Origin: UBA4717 sp045531795
GTDB taxonomy: Bacteria > Bacillota > Clostridia > Oscillospirales > CAG-272
Direction: 5' to 3'
Length of the DNA: 15,433 nt
Assembly: GCA_045531795.1 (NCBI GenBank)
Contig: JAZSET010000026.1
Coordinates: forward strand, 1-15,433
The notes below the pieces were generated by a model that was given only the letters and a program-made list of their open reading frames with translations, searched no databases and was not told the origin of the DNA. Position 1 is the first letter of the stretch; each line of letters begins with the position of its first letter. Below, piece after piece: positions 1 to 7,479 of this stretch. Position numbers and translations under genes: made by a program.

Positions 1-7
1 TTTTCAT
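1..7 (-). CDS. 5' end of a minus-strand gene leaving the left edge
   Basis: Only the ATG (position 7 down to 5) and the following bases, encoding Met-Lys, lie in the window, so the product cannot be named. The start is supported by a strong AAGGAG ribosome site at 15-20, 7 nt upstream of the ATG, and by an extended -10 promoter further upstream at 61-89 in the same direction. Confidence 0.6.
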
Positions 8-33
8 GTTTTTTCTCCTTGTTTTCTGTTTTG

Positions 34-45
34 TGCATATATGCA
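34..45. promoter_or_regulatory. Possible operator: 12-bp palindrome downstream of promoter
   Basis: TGCATATATGCA is a perfect inverted repeat with no loop, so it is more likely a DNA-protein site than an RNA hairpin. It lies roughly +9 to +20 relative to the predicted start, where a bound repressor would block transcription. No regulator can be named. Confidence 0.35.
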
Positions 46-60
46 ATATGTAGCAGTATT

Positions 61-89
61 ATTATAGCATATTTTAGTAATTTTGTAAA
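61..89 (-). promoter_or_regulatory. SigA-type promoter for the left-edge gene
   Basis: On the minus strand TTTACA (84-89) and TATAAT (61-66) are separated by 17 bp, with a TG one base before the -10 box (extended -10). Transcription should start near 54, giving a leader of about 47 nt before the ATG at 7. A 12-bp perfect palindrome lies inside that leader at 34-45. Confidence 0.8.
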
Positions 90-141
90 TAGTCATTTAT
101 GGTAATATCTTGCTAACTTTTAGTAAAATCGTGCTATTTAA

Positions 142-168
142 AAAGCCGTGGGATTAATCCACGGCTTT
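142..168 (-). terminator. Intrinsic terminator after the aldolase-like gene
   Basis: Ten base pairs (142-151 with 159-168; core GCCGTGG/CCACGGC) enclose a 7-nt loop. On the minus strand the stem is followed by TTTTTAAAT. It begins 3 nt after the stop codon of the PLP-enzyme gene, and it separates that gene from the promoter of the left-edge gene. Confidence 0.85.
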
Positions 169-171
169 CTA

Positions 172-1209
172 TCATATAAGTTGCTTCAGATCACTCAAAA
201 GAGCATCCACATCTTCTTCACGTGTTGCCCAGCTTGTGCAGATTCTCACGGCAGAATAGCCCTCTTGGGGGTGACACCAGAAACTAAAAGAGTACTTATC
301 CCTAAATTTTTCAAGTATCTCATCACGCAAAATCGGAAACTGCTGATTGGTCGGTGAATCGTACAAGAATTCGACACCCATATCCTTAAGCGCATACTTT
401 ATTTTAAGTGCAAGCTTCATTGCCCGCTCGGATATTTCAAAATACAGTCCGTCTTCAAAAAGTGTCTCAAACTGAATACCAAGAAGTCTGCCCTTTGCAA
501 GCATGCCTCCGTGGCGTTTTATCATATATCTGAAGTTTTCAGCAATACATGGATTGGAAAATACTACTGCCTCTCCGAATAATGCTCCGACCTTTGTGCC
601 TCCGATATAGAACACGTCAGCAAGTCTTGCAAGGTCGGGAAGAAAAACATCATTATTCTCTGCATAAAGTCCGTATCCGCATCTCGCTCCGTCTATGAAA
701 AGGGGAATTCCCGTCTCATCGCACACTTTTCGCAATTCTTCAAGTTCTTTTTTTGAATAAAGGGTTCCGTTTTCGGTTGGCTGTGAAATATACACAAGTC
801 CCGGTTTTACTATATGCTCAAAGGAAGCATCGTTTTTGTGGGCAAGATATGCATCAAGCACCTGCTTTGCAGTTATTTTCCCGTCATCACTTGCAAGCGG
901 AAGCACTTTATGTCCCGTTGCTTCGACTGCACCTGTTTCGTGGGCGTTTATATGTCCGCTTACAGGTGACAAAGCTCCCTCATAGGGCTTCAGAATTGAT
1001 GCAATAACGGTAGCATTGGTCTGTGTCCCGCCTACAAGGAACTGAACATAAGCATCCGGTGCGTTGCAGGCTTTTTTTATAAGCTCGCGGGCATTATCGC
1101 AGTGGAAATCCATACCATAGCCCGGTGTTTGCTCAAAATTTGTCTCTTGCAGCTTTTCAAGAATTCTGGGGTGTGCGCCCTCAAGATAATCGGATTCAAA
1201 GCGTATCAT
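172..1209 (-). CDS. Low-specificity L-threonine aldolase-like PLP enzyme
   Basis: A fold-type I PLP enzyme of the beta-eliminating lyase/threonine aldolase family, which splits L-threonine (or allo-threonine) to glycine and acetaldehyde in the cytosol. Visible family features are GGTQTN near residue 60 (phosphate binding), SGHINAHETGA near 84-94, the cofactor-binding Asp/Arg in FIDGAR (about 172-176) and the Schiff-base Lys in YIGGTK (about 206). The 345-residue length is normal. I chose the ATG at 1209, not the one at 1221, because GGAGA (1215-1219) sits 5 nt before it and overlaps the upstream ATG, which has no ribosome site of its own. It lies 91 bp downstream of the acyl-CoA synthetase gene, with no clear terminator or promoter between them, so the two may share a transcript. 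True substrate preference within the family cannot be read from sequence. Confidence 0.85.
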   Translation of the reverse strand: MIRFESDYLEGAHPRILEKLQETNFEQTPGYGMDFHCDNARELIKKACNAPDAYVQFLVGGTQTNATVIASILKPYEGALSPVSGHINAHETGAVEATGHKVLPLASDDGKITAKQVLDAYLAHKNDASFEHIVKPGLVYISQPTENGTLYSKKELEELRKVCDETGIPLFIDGARCGYGLYAENNDVFLPDLARLADVFYIGGTKVGALFGEAVVFSNPCIAENFRYMIKRHGGMLAKGRLLGIQFETLFEDGLYFEISERAMKLALKIKYALKDMGVEFLYDSPTNQQFPILRDEILEKFRDKYSFSFWCHPQEGYSAVRICTSWATREEDVDALLSDLKQLI

Positions 1210-1300
1210 ATATTTCTCCATTATGTTGATTTCTATTACTTTTATATGCGAAATATGTGTATTAAGTGATAAAACACAGGGAGCTTTAAAGTCCGTTCTC

Positions 1301-2935
1301 TCAGCCTTTTATCTGCGTTGCCACAAGACTTTCGCCACAGTATATTTTGCGAAGCTTCGGCTTTTCTATCTTTCCTGTGGGATTTCTCGGAATATCTGCA
1401 AATATTACCTTGTGAGGTCTCTTGTATCTCGGCAGTGCTTTGCAGAATTCGTTTATCTCATCTTCATCAGCACTTACTCCGGGCTTAAGTTCAATAATAG
1501 CCGCCGCAATTTCACCAAGTCTCGGATCAGGAAGTCCGATTACCGCAACGTCCTTAATTTTATCATTTGCTCTGAGAAAATCCTCAATTTGTACGGGGTA
1601 AAGATTTTCACCACCGCTTATAATTACATCCTTCTTACGGTCTACAAGATATATAAAGCCGTCGCTGTCTTTCATCGCCATATCACCGGTATAAAGCCAG
1701 CCGTCTGCAAGAACTTCGTTTGTTGCTTTTTCGTCCTTGTAATAGCAGGTCATAACACCGGGGCCCTTTACTGCAAGCTCACCGACATCTTCACCCGAAA
1801 CTTCGTTTCTGTGCTCGTCAACAATCTTTACCTGCCAGCCGTAACCGGGCACACCGATAGCTCCGACTTTATGGGTGTTCTCAATACCAAGATGTACACA
1901 ACCGGGGCCGATAGACTCGCTGAGTCCGTAGTTAGTATCATAATCATGATGCGGGAAAAGAGTTTTCCAACGCTTGATAAGGCTTGGCGGTACGGGCTGT
2001 GCGCCTATGTGCATAAGTCTCCACTGTGAAAGCTCATATTCGTCAATTTTTATTTCGCCTCTGTCGATTGCGTCAAGAATATCCTGCGCCCACGGCACAA
2101 GCAACCAGACAATTGAGCATTTTTCCTGCGATACTGTTTCAATAATTGTATTCGGCTTGACGCCCTTTAAAAGTATAGCCTTTGAACCAACTACAAGGCT
2201 GCCGAACCAGTGCATTTTCGCGCCTGTATGATATAGCGGCGGTATACAGAGGAAAACATCCTCGTGAGTCTGTCCGTGATGATTCTGCTCGGTGAGAGCC
2301 GCATGCATAAGGCTCTCGTGATTATGTAAAATGGCTTTCGGGAAGCCTGTTGTGCCCGATGAAAAGTAGATCGCTGCATCATCTTCGTCACAAAGCTTAA
2401 TCTCAGGCTTTGCGCTTGAAAAGTTAGCAGACAGGTGGAGATAGTTTTCTGCAAATGAGGGACAACTGTCTCCTACAAAGAACAAAAGCTTTACTCTGTC
2501 AATTTTATCGCATATTTCCTCAATTCTTCCGATAAACTCGGCACCAAAGAAAAGTGCGTCTGCATCAGCTAAATCAAGACAATACTTGATTTCATCTGAG
2601 GTATATCTGTAATTAAGCGGAACCGCAAGTGCTCCTATTTTGAGAACACCGAAATAAACCGGCAGCCATTCAAGGCTGTTCATAAGAAGAATAGCCACCT
2701 TATCACCTTTTTTGATACCCCTGCTTATAAGGAGGTTGGCACATCTGTTTGCTTTTTCTTCAAAAACGCTCCAGGTGATTTCACGGCGGTATGAAGATGT
2801 GTGTCCTGACTCAATAAGCTCGTATTCTTTCCAGGTAACACGCCTGTTTTCTTTGATTTCGGGATTGATTTCAATCAGTGCAGTCTCATTCGGGTACTTC
2901 TTTGCATTTTGTTCGAGAAAATCTGTAATCGGCAT
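1301..2935 (-). CDS. Acyl-CoA synthetase (AMP-forming ligase)
   Basis: An adenylate-forming enzyme (ANL superfamily) that activates a carboxylic acid with ATP and then transfers the acyl group to CoA. Motifs occur in the expected order: the P-loop-like YFSSGTTGFPKAI (190-202), YGLSES (336-341), YTGD (415-418), the hinge region DRKKDVIISGGENLYP (432-447) and PRNPTGKIEK with the catalytic Lys at 522. Length is 544 residues. The start is the ATG at 2935 because AAGGA lies upstream of it and the promoter (2976-3005) would start RNA near 2969. That makes a longer GTG-initiated frame starting at 2995 untranscribable. Near the N-terminus two similar segments, RRVTWKEYELI (31-41) and RREITWSVFEE (50-60), look like a small internal duplication. 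The acid substrate is unknown; motif wording is closest to fatty-acid or crotonobetaine/carnitine-type CoA ligases. Confidence 0.9.
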   Translation of the reverse strand: MPITDFLEQNAKKYPNETALIEINPEIKENRRVTWKEYELIESGHTSSYRREITWSVFEEKANRCANLLISRGIKKGDKVAILLMNSLEWLPVYFGVLKIGALAVPLNYRYTSDEIKYCLDLADADALFFGAEFIGRIEEICDKIDRVKLLFFVGDSCPSFAENYLHLSANFSSAKPEIKLCDEDDAAIYFSSGTTGFPKAILHNHESLMHAALTEQNHHGQTHEDVFLCIPPLYHTGAKMHWFGSLVVGSKAILLKGVKPNTIIETVSQEKCSIVWLLVPWAQDILDAIDRGEIKIDEYELSQWRLMHIGAQPVPPSLIKRWKTLFPHHDYDTNYGLSESIGPGCVHLGIENTHKVGAIGVPGYGWQVKIVDEHRNEVSGEDVGELAVKGPGVMTCYYKDEKATNEVLADGWLYTGDMAMKDSDGFIYLVDRKKDVIISGGENLYPVQIEDFLRANDKIKDVAVIGLPDPRLGEIAAAIIELKPGVSADEDEINEFCKALPRYKRPHKVIFADIPRNPTGKIEKPKLRKIYCGESLVATQIKG

Positions 2936-2975
2936 TGTTTTTACCGTCCTTGGATATAATAATAAGTCAATAACA

Positions 2976-3005
2976 ATTATACTATAATCCGACACATAAT
3001 GTCAA
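2976..3005 (-). promoter_or_regulatory. Consensus SigA promoter for the acyl-CoA synthetase gene
   Basis: On the minus strand there is a perfect TTGACA (3000-3005) and a perfect TATAAT (2976-2981), 18 bp apart. The predicted start near 2969 gives a leader of about 34 nt and decides the start codon of the downstream gene. Confidence 0.85.
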
Positions 3006-3038
3006 TAGCAACAGAAACAATTTAGTCAAAGTATAAAC

Positions 3039-3082
3039 AAAAGAGCCCGCACATAGGAGTTTGTCCCCGCACAGACTCTTTT
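3039..3082 (-). terminator. Terminator of the ABC importer operon
   Basis: On the minus strand AAAAGAG pairs with CTCTTTT, and the inner TCTGTGC pairs with GTGCGGG using four G-U wobbles, giving a 14-bp stem followed by TTTTGTTT. On the plus strand the wobbles would become A-C mismatches, so the hairpin is built to work on the minus strand. This matches its place about 50 nt after the permease stop codon. Confidence 0.75.
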
Positions 3083-3131
3083 TTCGCTATTCAAATTTGT
3101 ATAATGGTCAGGAACGAAAGAACGGTACTTC

Positions 3132-4178
3132 TTAAGCGTCTGTTTCCTTTTTCTGCAAAAGTACGGTTGCTATTACAATAAGGCCCTTAAATGCCTCGCG
3201 CAAAAACGGAGGCACACCAAATAAAGTCAGAAGGTTATTCATAACACCGATTATAAGCATACCTAAAACGGTTCCTATAACCGAGCCTTTACCGCCTGCC
3301 ATACTTGTACCGCCAACAATTACAGCCGCAATAGCATCCATTTCACTTCCGCTTCCCGCACTTGCATAGTCCATTGAGCCTATACGGGAAACCTGAATAA
3401 TTGAAGCCAGTGCAACAAGTCCTCCCATCAGAGCATATATGCGGCGTTTTACACGATTTACATTTATTCCCGACAGCTTTGCGGTTTTTACATTCGAGCC
3501 AATAGCAAATGTGTGTCTGCCAAAGCTTGTATGCTTTGATACAACATACAAAACTGCGGCTGTAACAAGCCAATAAATAATCGGCATAATCGAAAAACCG
3601 CCTATTCTGAAATTGGATATACTTAGAAAACCTTTCGGCACAGCCGGATTTGCCTGACGCATAAGCTGTTGTGTTACCGAACGGAATATTTTCATTGTTC
3701 CGAGAGTTGCTATAAAGGGAGGTATCTTACCGTGAGCAATCAATACGCCTGTAATTTCACCAAGCAAAACGCCGAATAAAAGTCCTGCCAGGATACCGAT
3801 TATGTATGCCGGAACACCCGTTATACCAAGCCCTGCCAGAACTCCGTTTGCACCTGTATCAATAAGTGTCATTACCATAGCTCCGACTGCTACAAGGGCT
3901 GAGCCGACACCAAGGTCAATTCCACCCGATATAATAACAAATGTCATACCAAGAGCAATAATTCCCACAGGAGCATTATTACGCAAGATATTTAGCCAGT
4001 TTGTAAGAAGTGACATAAACAGATTCGCATCCGAGTCCATTCTGACTATCATTACAACCGTCTGAATAATAATCATCAAAAGGAGCACAAGTGCCGTGCT
4101 TACAAGCTTATTTCGTTTCCACATTAACCTGATGCGATTGAAAACGTTGTCTTTCTGTATTGATTTAATGTTGTCCAT
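3132..4178 (-). CDS. Sugar ABC transporter permease (RbsC/MglC type)
   Basis: Membrane channel subunit of an importer of the ribose/galactose class (BPD_transp_2 family), expected to work as a dimer in the cytoplasmic membrane. It has 348 residues with a cytosolic N-terminus, a first membrane segment at about 25-46, and a largely hydrophobic body. Family hallmarks are SGGIDLGVG (84-92), GKIPPFIATLGTM (150-162), the ATPase-contacting loop GRHTFAIGSN (220-229) and GSEMDAIAAVIVGGTSMAGG (277-296). I chose the ATG at 4178: it follows AAGGA that begins right after the upstream ATPase stop codon, with 13 bp between the genes. An in-frame ATG at 4217 lies inside the ATPase gene and lacks a ribosome site. 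It is the last gene of the operon. The sugar carried cannot be told from sequence. Confidence 0.93.
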   Translation of the reverse strand: MDNIKSIQKDNVFNRIRLMWKRNKLVSTALVLLLMIIIQTVVMIVRMDSDANLFMSLLTNWLNILRNNAPVGIIALGMTFVIISGGIDLGVGSALVAVGAMVMTLIDTGANGVLAGLGITGVPAYIIGILAGLLFGVLLGEITGVLIAHGKIPPFIATLGTMKIFRSVTQQLMRQANPAVPKGFLSISNFRIGGFSIMPIIYWLVTAAVLYVVSKHTSFGRHTFAIGSNVKTAKLSGINVNRVKRRIYALMGGLVALASIIQVSRIGSMDYASAGSGSEMDAIAAVIVGGTSMAGGKGSVIGTVLGMLIIGVMNNLLTLFGVPPFLREAFKGLIVIATVLLQKKETDA

Positions 4179-4191
4179 AAGCGATGTCCTT

Positions 4192-5691
4192 TCATAAGCA
4201 TTCAGAACTTTGTGCATATCCGCCGGTTGCTATATGCATAATTGTCTGTTCGCTCATTTCTTCTCCCGAAAGTTCTCTTATCAAATTACCGTGATACATA
4301 ACAAGTGTTCTGTCACAAAGTCTTATAATTTCCTGCGCCTCGCTTGACAGTATCACTATTGCAACTCCTCTTTCGGCGAGATTTAAAATGATGTCGTAAA
4401 TTTCTTCCTTTGCCCCAACATCAACTCCCTGCGTGGGGTTATCGAGAATCAGCACCTTTGGGTCTGATGAAAGCCACTTTGCAAGTACAACTTTCTGCTG
4501 ATTTCCACCCGACAAACTTGTTATAAGGTCACTTTTATTTCCGTATTTTATCTGAAGTTCCCCAGAAACAGCGTCAAACTCCTTTTCCTGACGAATATGG
4601 TCAATTATTCCGAAGCGCGCCTGTCTTCCGAGCGTTACAAGAGATGCATTTTCAAGAATATTCATATCCTTGACAATCCCGTTTTCCTTGCGGTCACGCG
4701 GAAGATATCCTATACCGAGGTCGATTGCCTGAGTAATACTTTTAATTCGCACAGACTTTTTTTCAACCAAAAGCTTTCCACTATATTCTCGGGCGCCGAA
4801 AATCGCCTGAAAAAGTTCGCTTCGCCCGTCACCAAGCAGTCCTGTTACACCGAGAATCTCTCCTGAATTCACAGAAAACGAAATGTCATCAAAGTTTTTG
4901 CCGTCTGAGAGTCCTTCCGCCCTTAAAACCTCATTACCGATATTTTTTTTGCGGTTTAAATTTTCAACACGTACATCATGACCTACCATAAAGCGGGCAA
5001 GGTCATCGGTCGTAACATCTCTGACCTCCCCCTCGGCAACCATATGTCCGTCTCTTAAAACCGTGTATCTGTCGCAAATTTTCATAACTTCGCGGAGTTT
5101 GTGCGTTATAAAAACTATTCCTACACCACAATTTTTAAGTGTGGTCATCATATCGAAAACACGGTCAATTTCATCACCTGTAAGAGCAGTAGTCGGTTCG
5201 TCCATTATTATGATTGAGGCTTCTGCCATCATCGCTCTTGCAATTTCAACTATCTGCTTATATGATGCATCAAGCTCATAAACCATAGTTTTCGGGTCAA
5301 GGTTAATTCCAAGTACCGAAAAAATCTCTGCGGTTTTTTCAATCATTTTTTGATTGTCAAGCAGCCCGCTTTTCTTTTTGAGTTCGTGACCGACAAACAT
5401 ATTTTCAAAAATAGCCAGATCATTGATAAGGCTTAGTTCCTGGTGAATAAATGCAATTCCCATGCTTAGCGACTCGGCAGGAGTGTGAAATTTCACTTGT
5501 CTTCCGTCAATATAAATCTCACCGCTGTTTGCACCGATTACACCGCCAAGCACATTCATAAGTGTTGACTTTCCTGCTCCGTTTTCACCAAGCAGTGCAC
5601 ATATTTCTCCGCCTTTTAAAGTAAAGTCAACATTCTTAAGAACCTCAACAGTATCAAAGGATTTACAAATCCCGCGCATCTCTAGGTTCAA
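4192..5691 (-). CDS. Sugar ABC transporter ATP-binding protein, two ABC domains (RbsA/MglA type)
   Basis: A 499-residue double ATPase that powers the importer from the cytosolic face. Domain 1 has an intact Walker A (GENGAGKST, 35-43) and Walker B (IIIMDEPT, 160-167), but its signature segment (LDASYKQ, 140-146) is degenerate. Domain 2 has a degenerate Walker A (GLLGDGRSE, 284-292) and a full signature LSGGNQQK (393-400). Its Walker B reads VLILDNPT (413-420), with Asn in place of the usual catalytic Glu. One composite ATP site should therefore be active and the other degenerate. The best start is TTG at 5691: AAAGGGGTG (5699-5707) is correctly spaced for it and too far from the ATG at 5679, and the resulting N-terminus (MNLEMRGICKSF) fits the family. 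The gene is preceded by a terminator-like hairpin, so it is probably expressed below the receptor. Confidence 0.95.
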   Translation of the reverse strand: MNLEMRGICKSFDTVEVLKNVDFTLKGGEICALLGENGAGKSTLMNVLGGVIGANSGEIYIDGRQVKFHTPAESLSMGIAFIHQELSLINDLAIFENMFVGHELKKKSGLLDNQKMIEKTAEIFSVLGINLDPKTMVYELDASYKQIVEIARAMMAEASIIIMDEPTTALTGDEIDRVFDMMTTLKNCGVGIVFITHKLREVMKICDRYTVLRDGHMVAEGEVRDVTTDDLARFMVGHDVRVENLNRKKNIGNEVLRAEGLSDGKNFDDISFSVNSGEILGVTGLLGDGRSELFQAIFGAREYSGKLLVEKKSVRIKSITQAIDLGIGYLPRDRKENGIVKDMNILENASLVTLGRQARFGIIDHIRQEKEFDAVSGELQIKYGNKSDLITSLSGGNQQKVVLAKWLSSDPKVLILDNPTQGVDVGAKEEIYDIILNLAERGVAIVILSSEAQEIIRLCDRTLVMYHGNLIRELSGEEMSEQTIMHIATGGYAQSSECL

Positions 5692-5720
5692 AAAATCACA
5701 CCCCTTTCACTCTGTATTGT

Positions 5721-5753
5721 AAAAAACGGGCGGATAGGCTCACCCTATCCGCC
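5721..5753 (-). terminator. Intra-operon terminator/stabilising hairpin between receptor and ATPase genes
   Basis: A perfect 10-bp GC-rich stem (GGCGGATAGG, 5729-5738, with CCTATCCGCC, 5744-5753) has a 5-nt loop and is followed on the minus strand by CGTTTTTT. It sits just after the receptor stop codon and before the ATPase ribosome site. I infer partial termination, or protection of the receptor mRNA 3' end, giving excess receptor over transporter. Confidence 0.85.
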
Positions 5754-5768
5754 TCATAAAATCACTTC

Positions 5769-6746
5769 TTAATAGGGAGTGTTTTCGTCAAGATAATCCT
5801 TGGCGTTGTCACGGTCAACTATTGTTGTAGGAATGATTTTTTCAAATTCAGCAGGCTTGTTACCGCCTAAAATTTCAACAGCCATATCAACTGCATCCTT
5901 TACCATTGCAGGTGAATAAAGAGCAGATTCAATATAAATATCACTGTTTTCTTCTGCAAGCATCATATTAAAGTATTCCTGGCATCCGCCACCGCCTGTG
6001 ATAACCTTAATGTCTGTGCGTCCCGCATCACGAATTGCCTGAATAGCACCGATAGATGTTTCGTCATCCATTGAGTAAACGGCGTCAATCTGAGGATTAG
6101 CTGTAAGAATGTCGGCCATATCAGCAAGACCTGCTTCACGAGTGAACTGTGTTGCATATTCAACAGTCTTTATATCGGGAGCGATTTCTGCAAGACGGTC
6201 AAGGAAGCCCTTCTTACGAAGCTCTGCAACAGAACCTGAAGTAGGAACATCAAGAATTACAACATTTCCCTCTGTACCAATCTTGTCAACAACATACTTT
6301 GCACCCTGGTATCCCATATCGTAGTTGTCGCCTGATACACGGTAAACGCCGTCAACATTGATTGCGATATCAAAGTTTACTACAATAACACCATCTTCAA
6401 CACACTGTGCAATCGGCACTTCCATACCTTCCCACTGTGGGAAAGCAACTATTGCATCAACACCCCACACACTTAGTTCATCAATCTGTGTTGTCATCTG
6501 CTCAGCATTTTCACTGATAAGAATCTTGTAGTCAATAACATCTGCAAGCTCCTTGCAACGAAGCTCTGCATTGTATGCAACAGCTCCAACCCAACCGTGA
6601 GTAACTGCGGGTGCGAGAATTCCAACCTTGTACTTTTCTGCTGTCTCAACCGCGTCATTTACATCAACGGGTCTTCCGCCGCAGCTAAAAAGCGAAATCG
6701 CCATTACTGCAACAAGCAATAAAGCAACAATTCTTGTAAGTTTCAT
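5769..6746 (-). CDS. Sugar-type ABC substrate-binding lipoprotein
   Basis: Extracytoplasmic receptor of the importer, periplasmic-binding-protein family 4 (ribose/galactose/AI-2-like). It has 325 residues. The signal sequence carries a basic MKLTR, a hydrophobic core and a lipobox ending LFSC (lipidated Cys at 22), so the protein is tethered to the outer face of the membrane. The mature part begins YKVGILAPAVTHGWVGAVA, a typical first strand and sugar-contact region. Later segments such as GVDAIVAFPQ, SGDNYDMGYQGAKYVVDKIG and AVYSMDDETSIGAIQAIRDAG are family hallmarks. AGGAGG stands 6 nt before the ATG. It is the first gene of a three-gene operon with a perfect promoter. No sugar kinase, isomerase or regulator gene is adjacent, so the ligand stays unknown. 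Confidence 0.93.
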   Translation of the reverse strand: MKLTRIVALLLVAVMAISLFSCGGRPVDVNDAVETAEKYKVGILAPAVTHGWVGAVAYNAELRCKELADVIDYKILISENAEQMTTQIDELSVWGVDAIVAFPQWEGMEVPIAQCVEDGVIVVNFDIAINVDGVYRVSGDNYDMGYQGAKYVVDKIGTEGNVVILDVPTSGSVAELRKKGFLDRLAEIAPDIKTVEYATQFTREAGLADMADILTANPQIDAVYSMDDETSIGAIQAIRDAGRTDIKVITGGGGCQEYFNMMLAEENSDIYIESALYSPAMVKDAVDMAVEILGGNKPAEFEKIIPTTIVDRDNAKDYLDENTPY

Positions 6747-6785
6747 AATAAACCTCCTATGTAGCCGAATTTTATGGCTTTTATA

Positions 6786-6810
6786 TGATAGTTCACTTAG
6801 GTCTCTATCA
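6786..6810. promoter_or_regulatory. Candidate operator: inverted repeat at start of the importer transcript
   Basis: TGATAG (6786-6791) and CTATCA (6805-6810) form a 6-bp inverted repeat with a 13-bp spacer, beginning at the predicted transcription start. Centre-to-centre arm spacing is 19 bp, roughly two helical turns, which suits a dimeric repressor. The arms are short, so chance is possible. Confidence 0.35.
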
Positions 6811-6817
6811 CATTTCC

Positions 6818-6846
6818 ATTATACACCAAATACAAAGCTATGTCAA
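6818..6846 (-). promoter_or_regulatory. Perfect-consensus promoter of the ABC importer operon
   Basis: On the minus strand TTGACA (6841-6846) and TATAAT (6818-6823) are separated by exactly 17 bp. Predicted start is near 6811, giving a leader of about 65 nt. A promoter this strong usually needs a repressor, and an inverted repeat at 6786-6810 abuts the start. Confidence 0.88.
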
Positions 6847-6886
6847 TATTAATTTATAACTCTTACTACCGAATTTTTCCTCATAA

Positions 6887-7351
6887 TTAAATTTTTTTGC
6901 CATCAAGATATGCATAAATAAGATTATCTCCCTCATATACAAGCTTCAAAGAGAAAAATTCCCGTCTTGTATCAAGAAGCCTTAAAAATATTCTGTCCCC
7001 CTCCCACAGGGTAAGATTATAAAGCTCTTTTTTGTCAATCCATTCAAGTACGCCCTCGTCACATTCTTTCAAAACGCCCTCATACCTGTCAGCGGTAAAA
7101 AGGTGCATATATTCTGTGCCGTACCTGTCACTTACAAAGGTGACTATTCCCCTGTAGGCATAGGACAAAAGTGTAAGCCCCGTTTCTTCAGAAACTTCGC
7201 GCAAAACACAGTCCTCGGGACTTTCCCCCTCCTTGAATTTCCCGCCAACTCCGATCCACTTTCCGCTGTTTTCGTCATTTTCTTTCGACACCCTGTGAAG
7301 CATCAGGTACCTGTTTTCCTTTTCAATATAGCAAAGCGACGAGATTTTCAT
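6887..7351 (-). CDS. NUDIX hydrolase, MutT-like
   Basis: A cytosolic pyrophosphohydrolase of 154 residues. The full NUDIX box GX5EX7REUXEEXGU is present: G37, E43, R51-E52, E55-E56, G58-L59, with the Glu residues binding the metal. The remainder (GIVTFVSDRYGTEYMHLFTADRYEG) resembles clostridial proteins annotated as 8-oxo-dGTP diphosphatases, which clean oxidised nucleotides from the pool. NUDIX substrates are hard to predict, so this is only likely. An AAAGGG ribosome site lies 8 nt before the ATG. It stands alone: the importer promoter begins about 40 bp past its stop codon with no clear terminator between, so readthrough into the importer operon is possible. Confidence 0.9.
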   Translation of the reverse strand: MKISSLCYIEKENRYLMLHRVSKENDENSGKWIGVGGKFKEGESPEDCVLREVSEETGLTLLSYAYRGIVTFVSDRYGTEYMHLFTADRYEGVLKECDEGVLEWIDKKELYNLTLWEGDRIFLRLLDTRREFFSLKLVYEGDNLIYAYLDGKKI

Positions 7352-7397
7352 ATAAAAAACCCTTTCCCACTGTAATCTGACGATGTTTTTTTAGTAT

Positions 7398-7426
7398 ATT
7401 TTACCATAACCGGCTGTAGTTTGCAA
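7398..7426 (-). promoter_or_regulatory. Promoter for the NUDIX gene
   Basis: On the minus strand TTGCAA (7421-7426) and TAAAAT (7398-7403) are 17 bp apart, and TGG directly before the -10 makes it an extended -10. The -35 box is weak (4 of 6). It lies back to back with the nfeD promoter. Confidence 0.55.
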
Positions 7427-7445
7427 TATTTACTCTGAATAATAC

Positions 7446-7474
7446 TTGATGAATATTAAAAATCGTGGTACAAT
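7446..7474 (+). promoter_or_regulatory. Promoter of the nfeD-stomatin operon
   Basis: TTGATG (7446-7451) and TACAAT (7469-7474) are spaced by 17 bp, with TGG before the -10 box. The predicted start, about 7481, falls inside a perfect 17-bp palindrome, so the promoter is probably repressed. Confidence 0.7.
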
Positions 7475-7479
7475 ATAGA

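Noticed and set aside
1223..2029. A 268-codon plus-strand open frame
   Set aside because: It is antisense to the acyl-CoA synthetase gene, has a low-complexity Cys/Phe/Tyr-rich translation without family resemblance and no ribosome site of note.
2936..2995. GTG-initiated N-terminal extension of the acyl-CoA synthetase
   Set aside because: It would begin upstream of the predicted transcription start (about 2969), overlaps the promoter and has no ribosome site.
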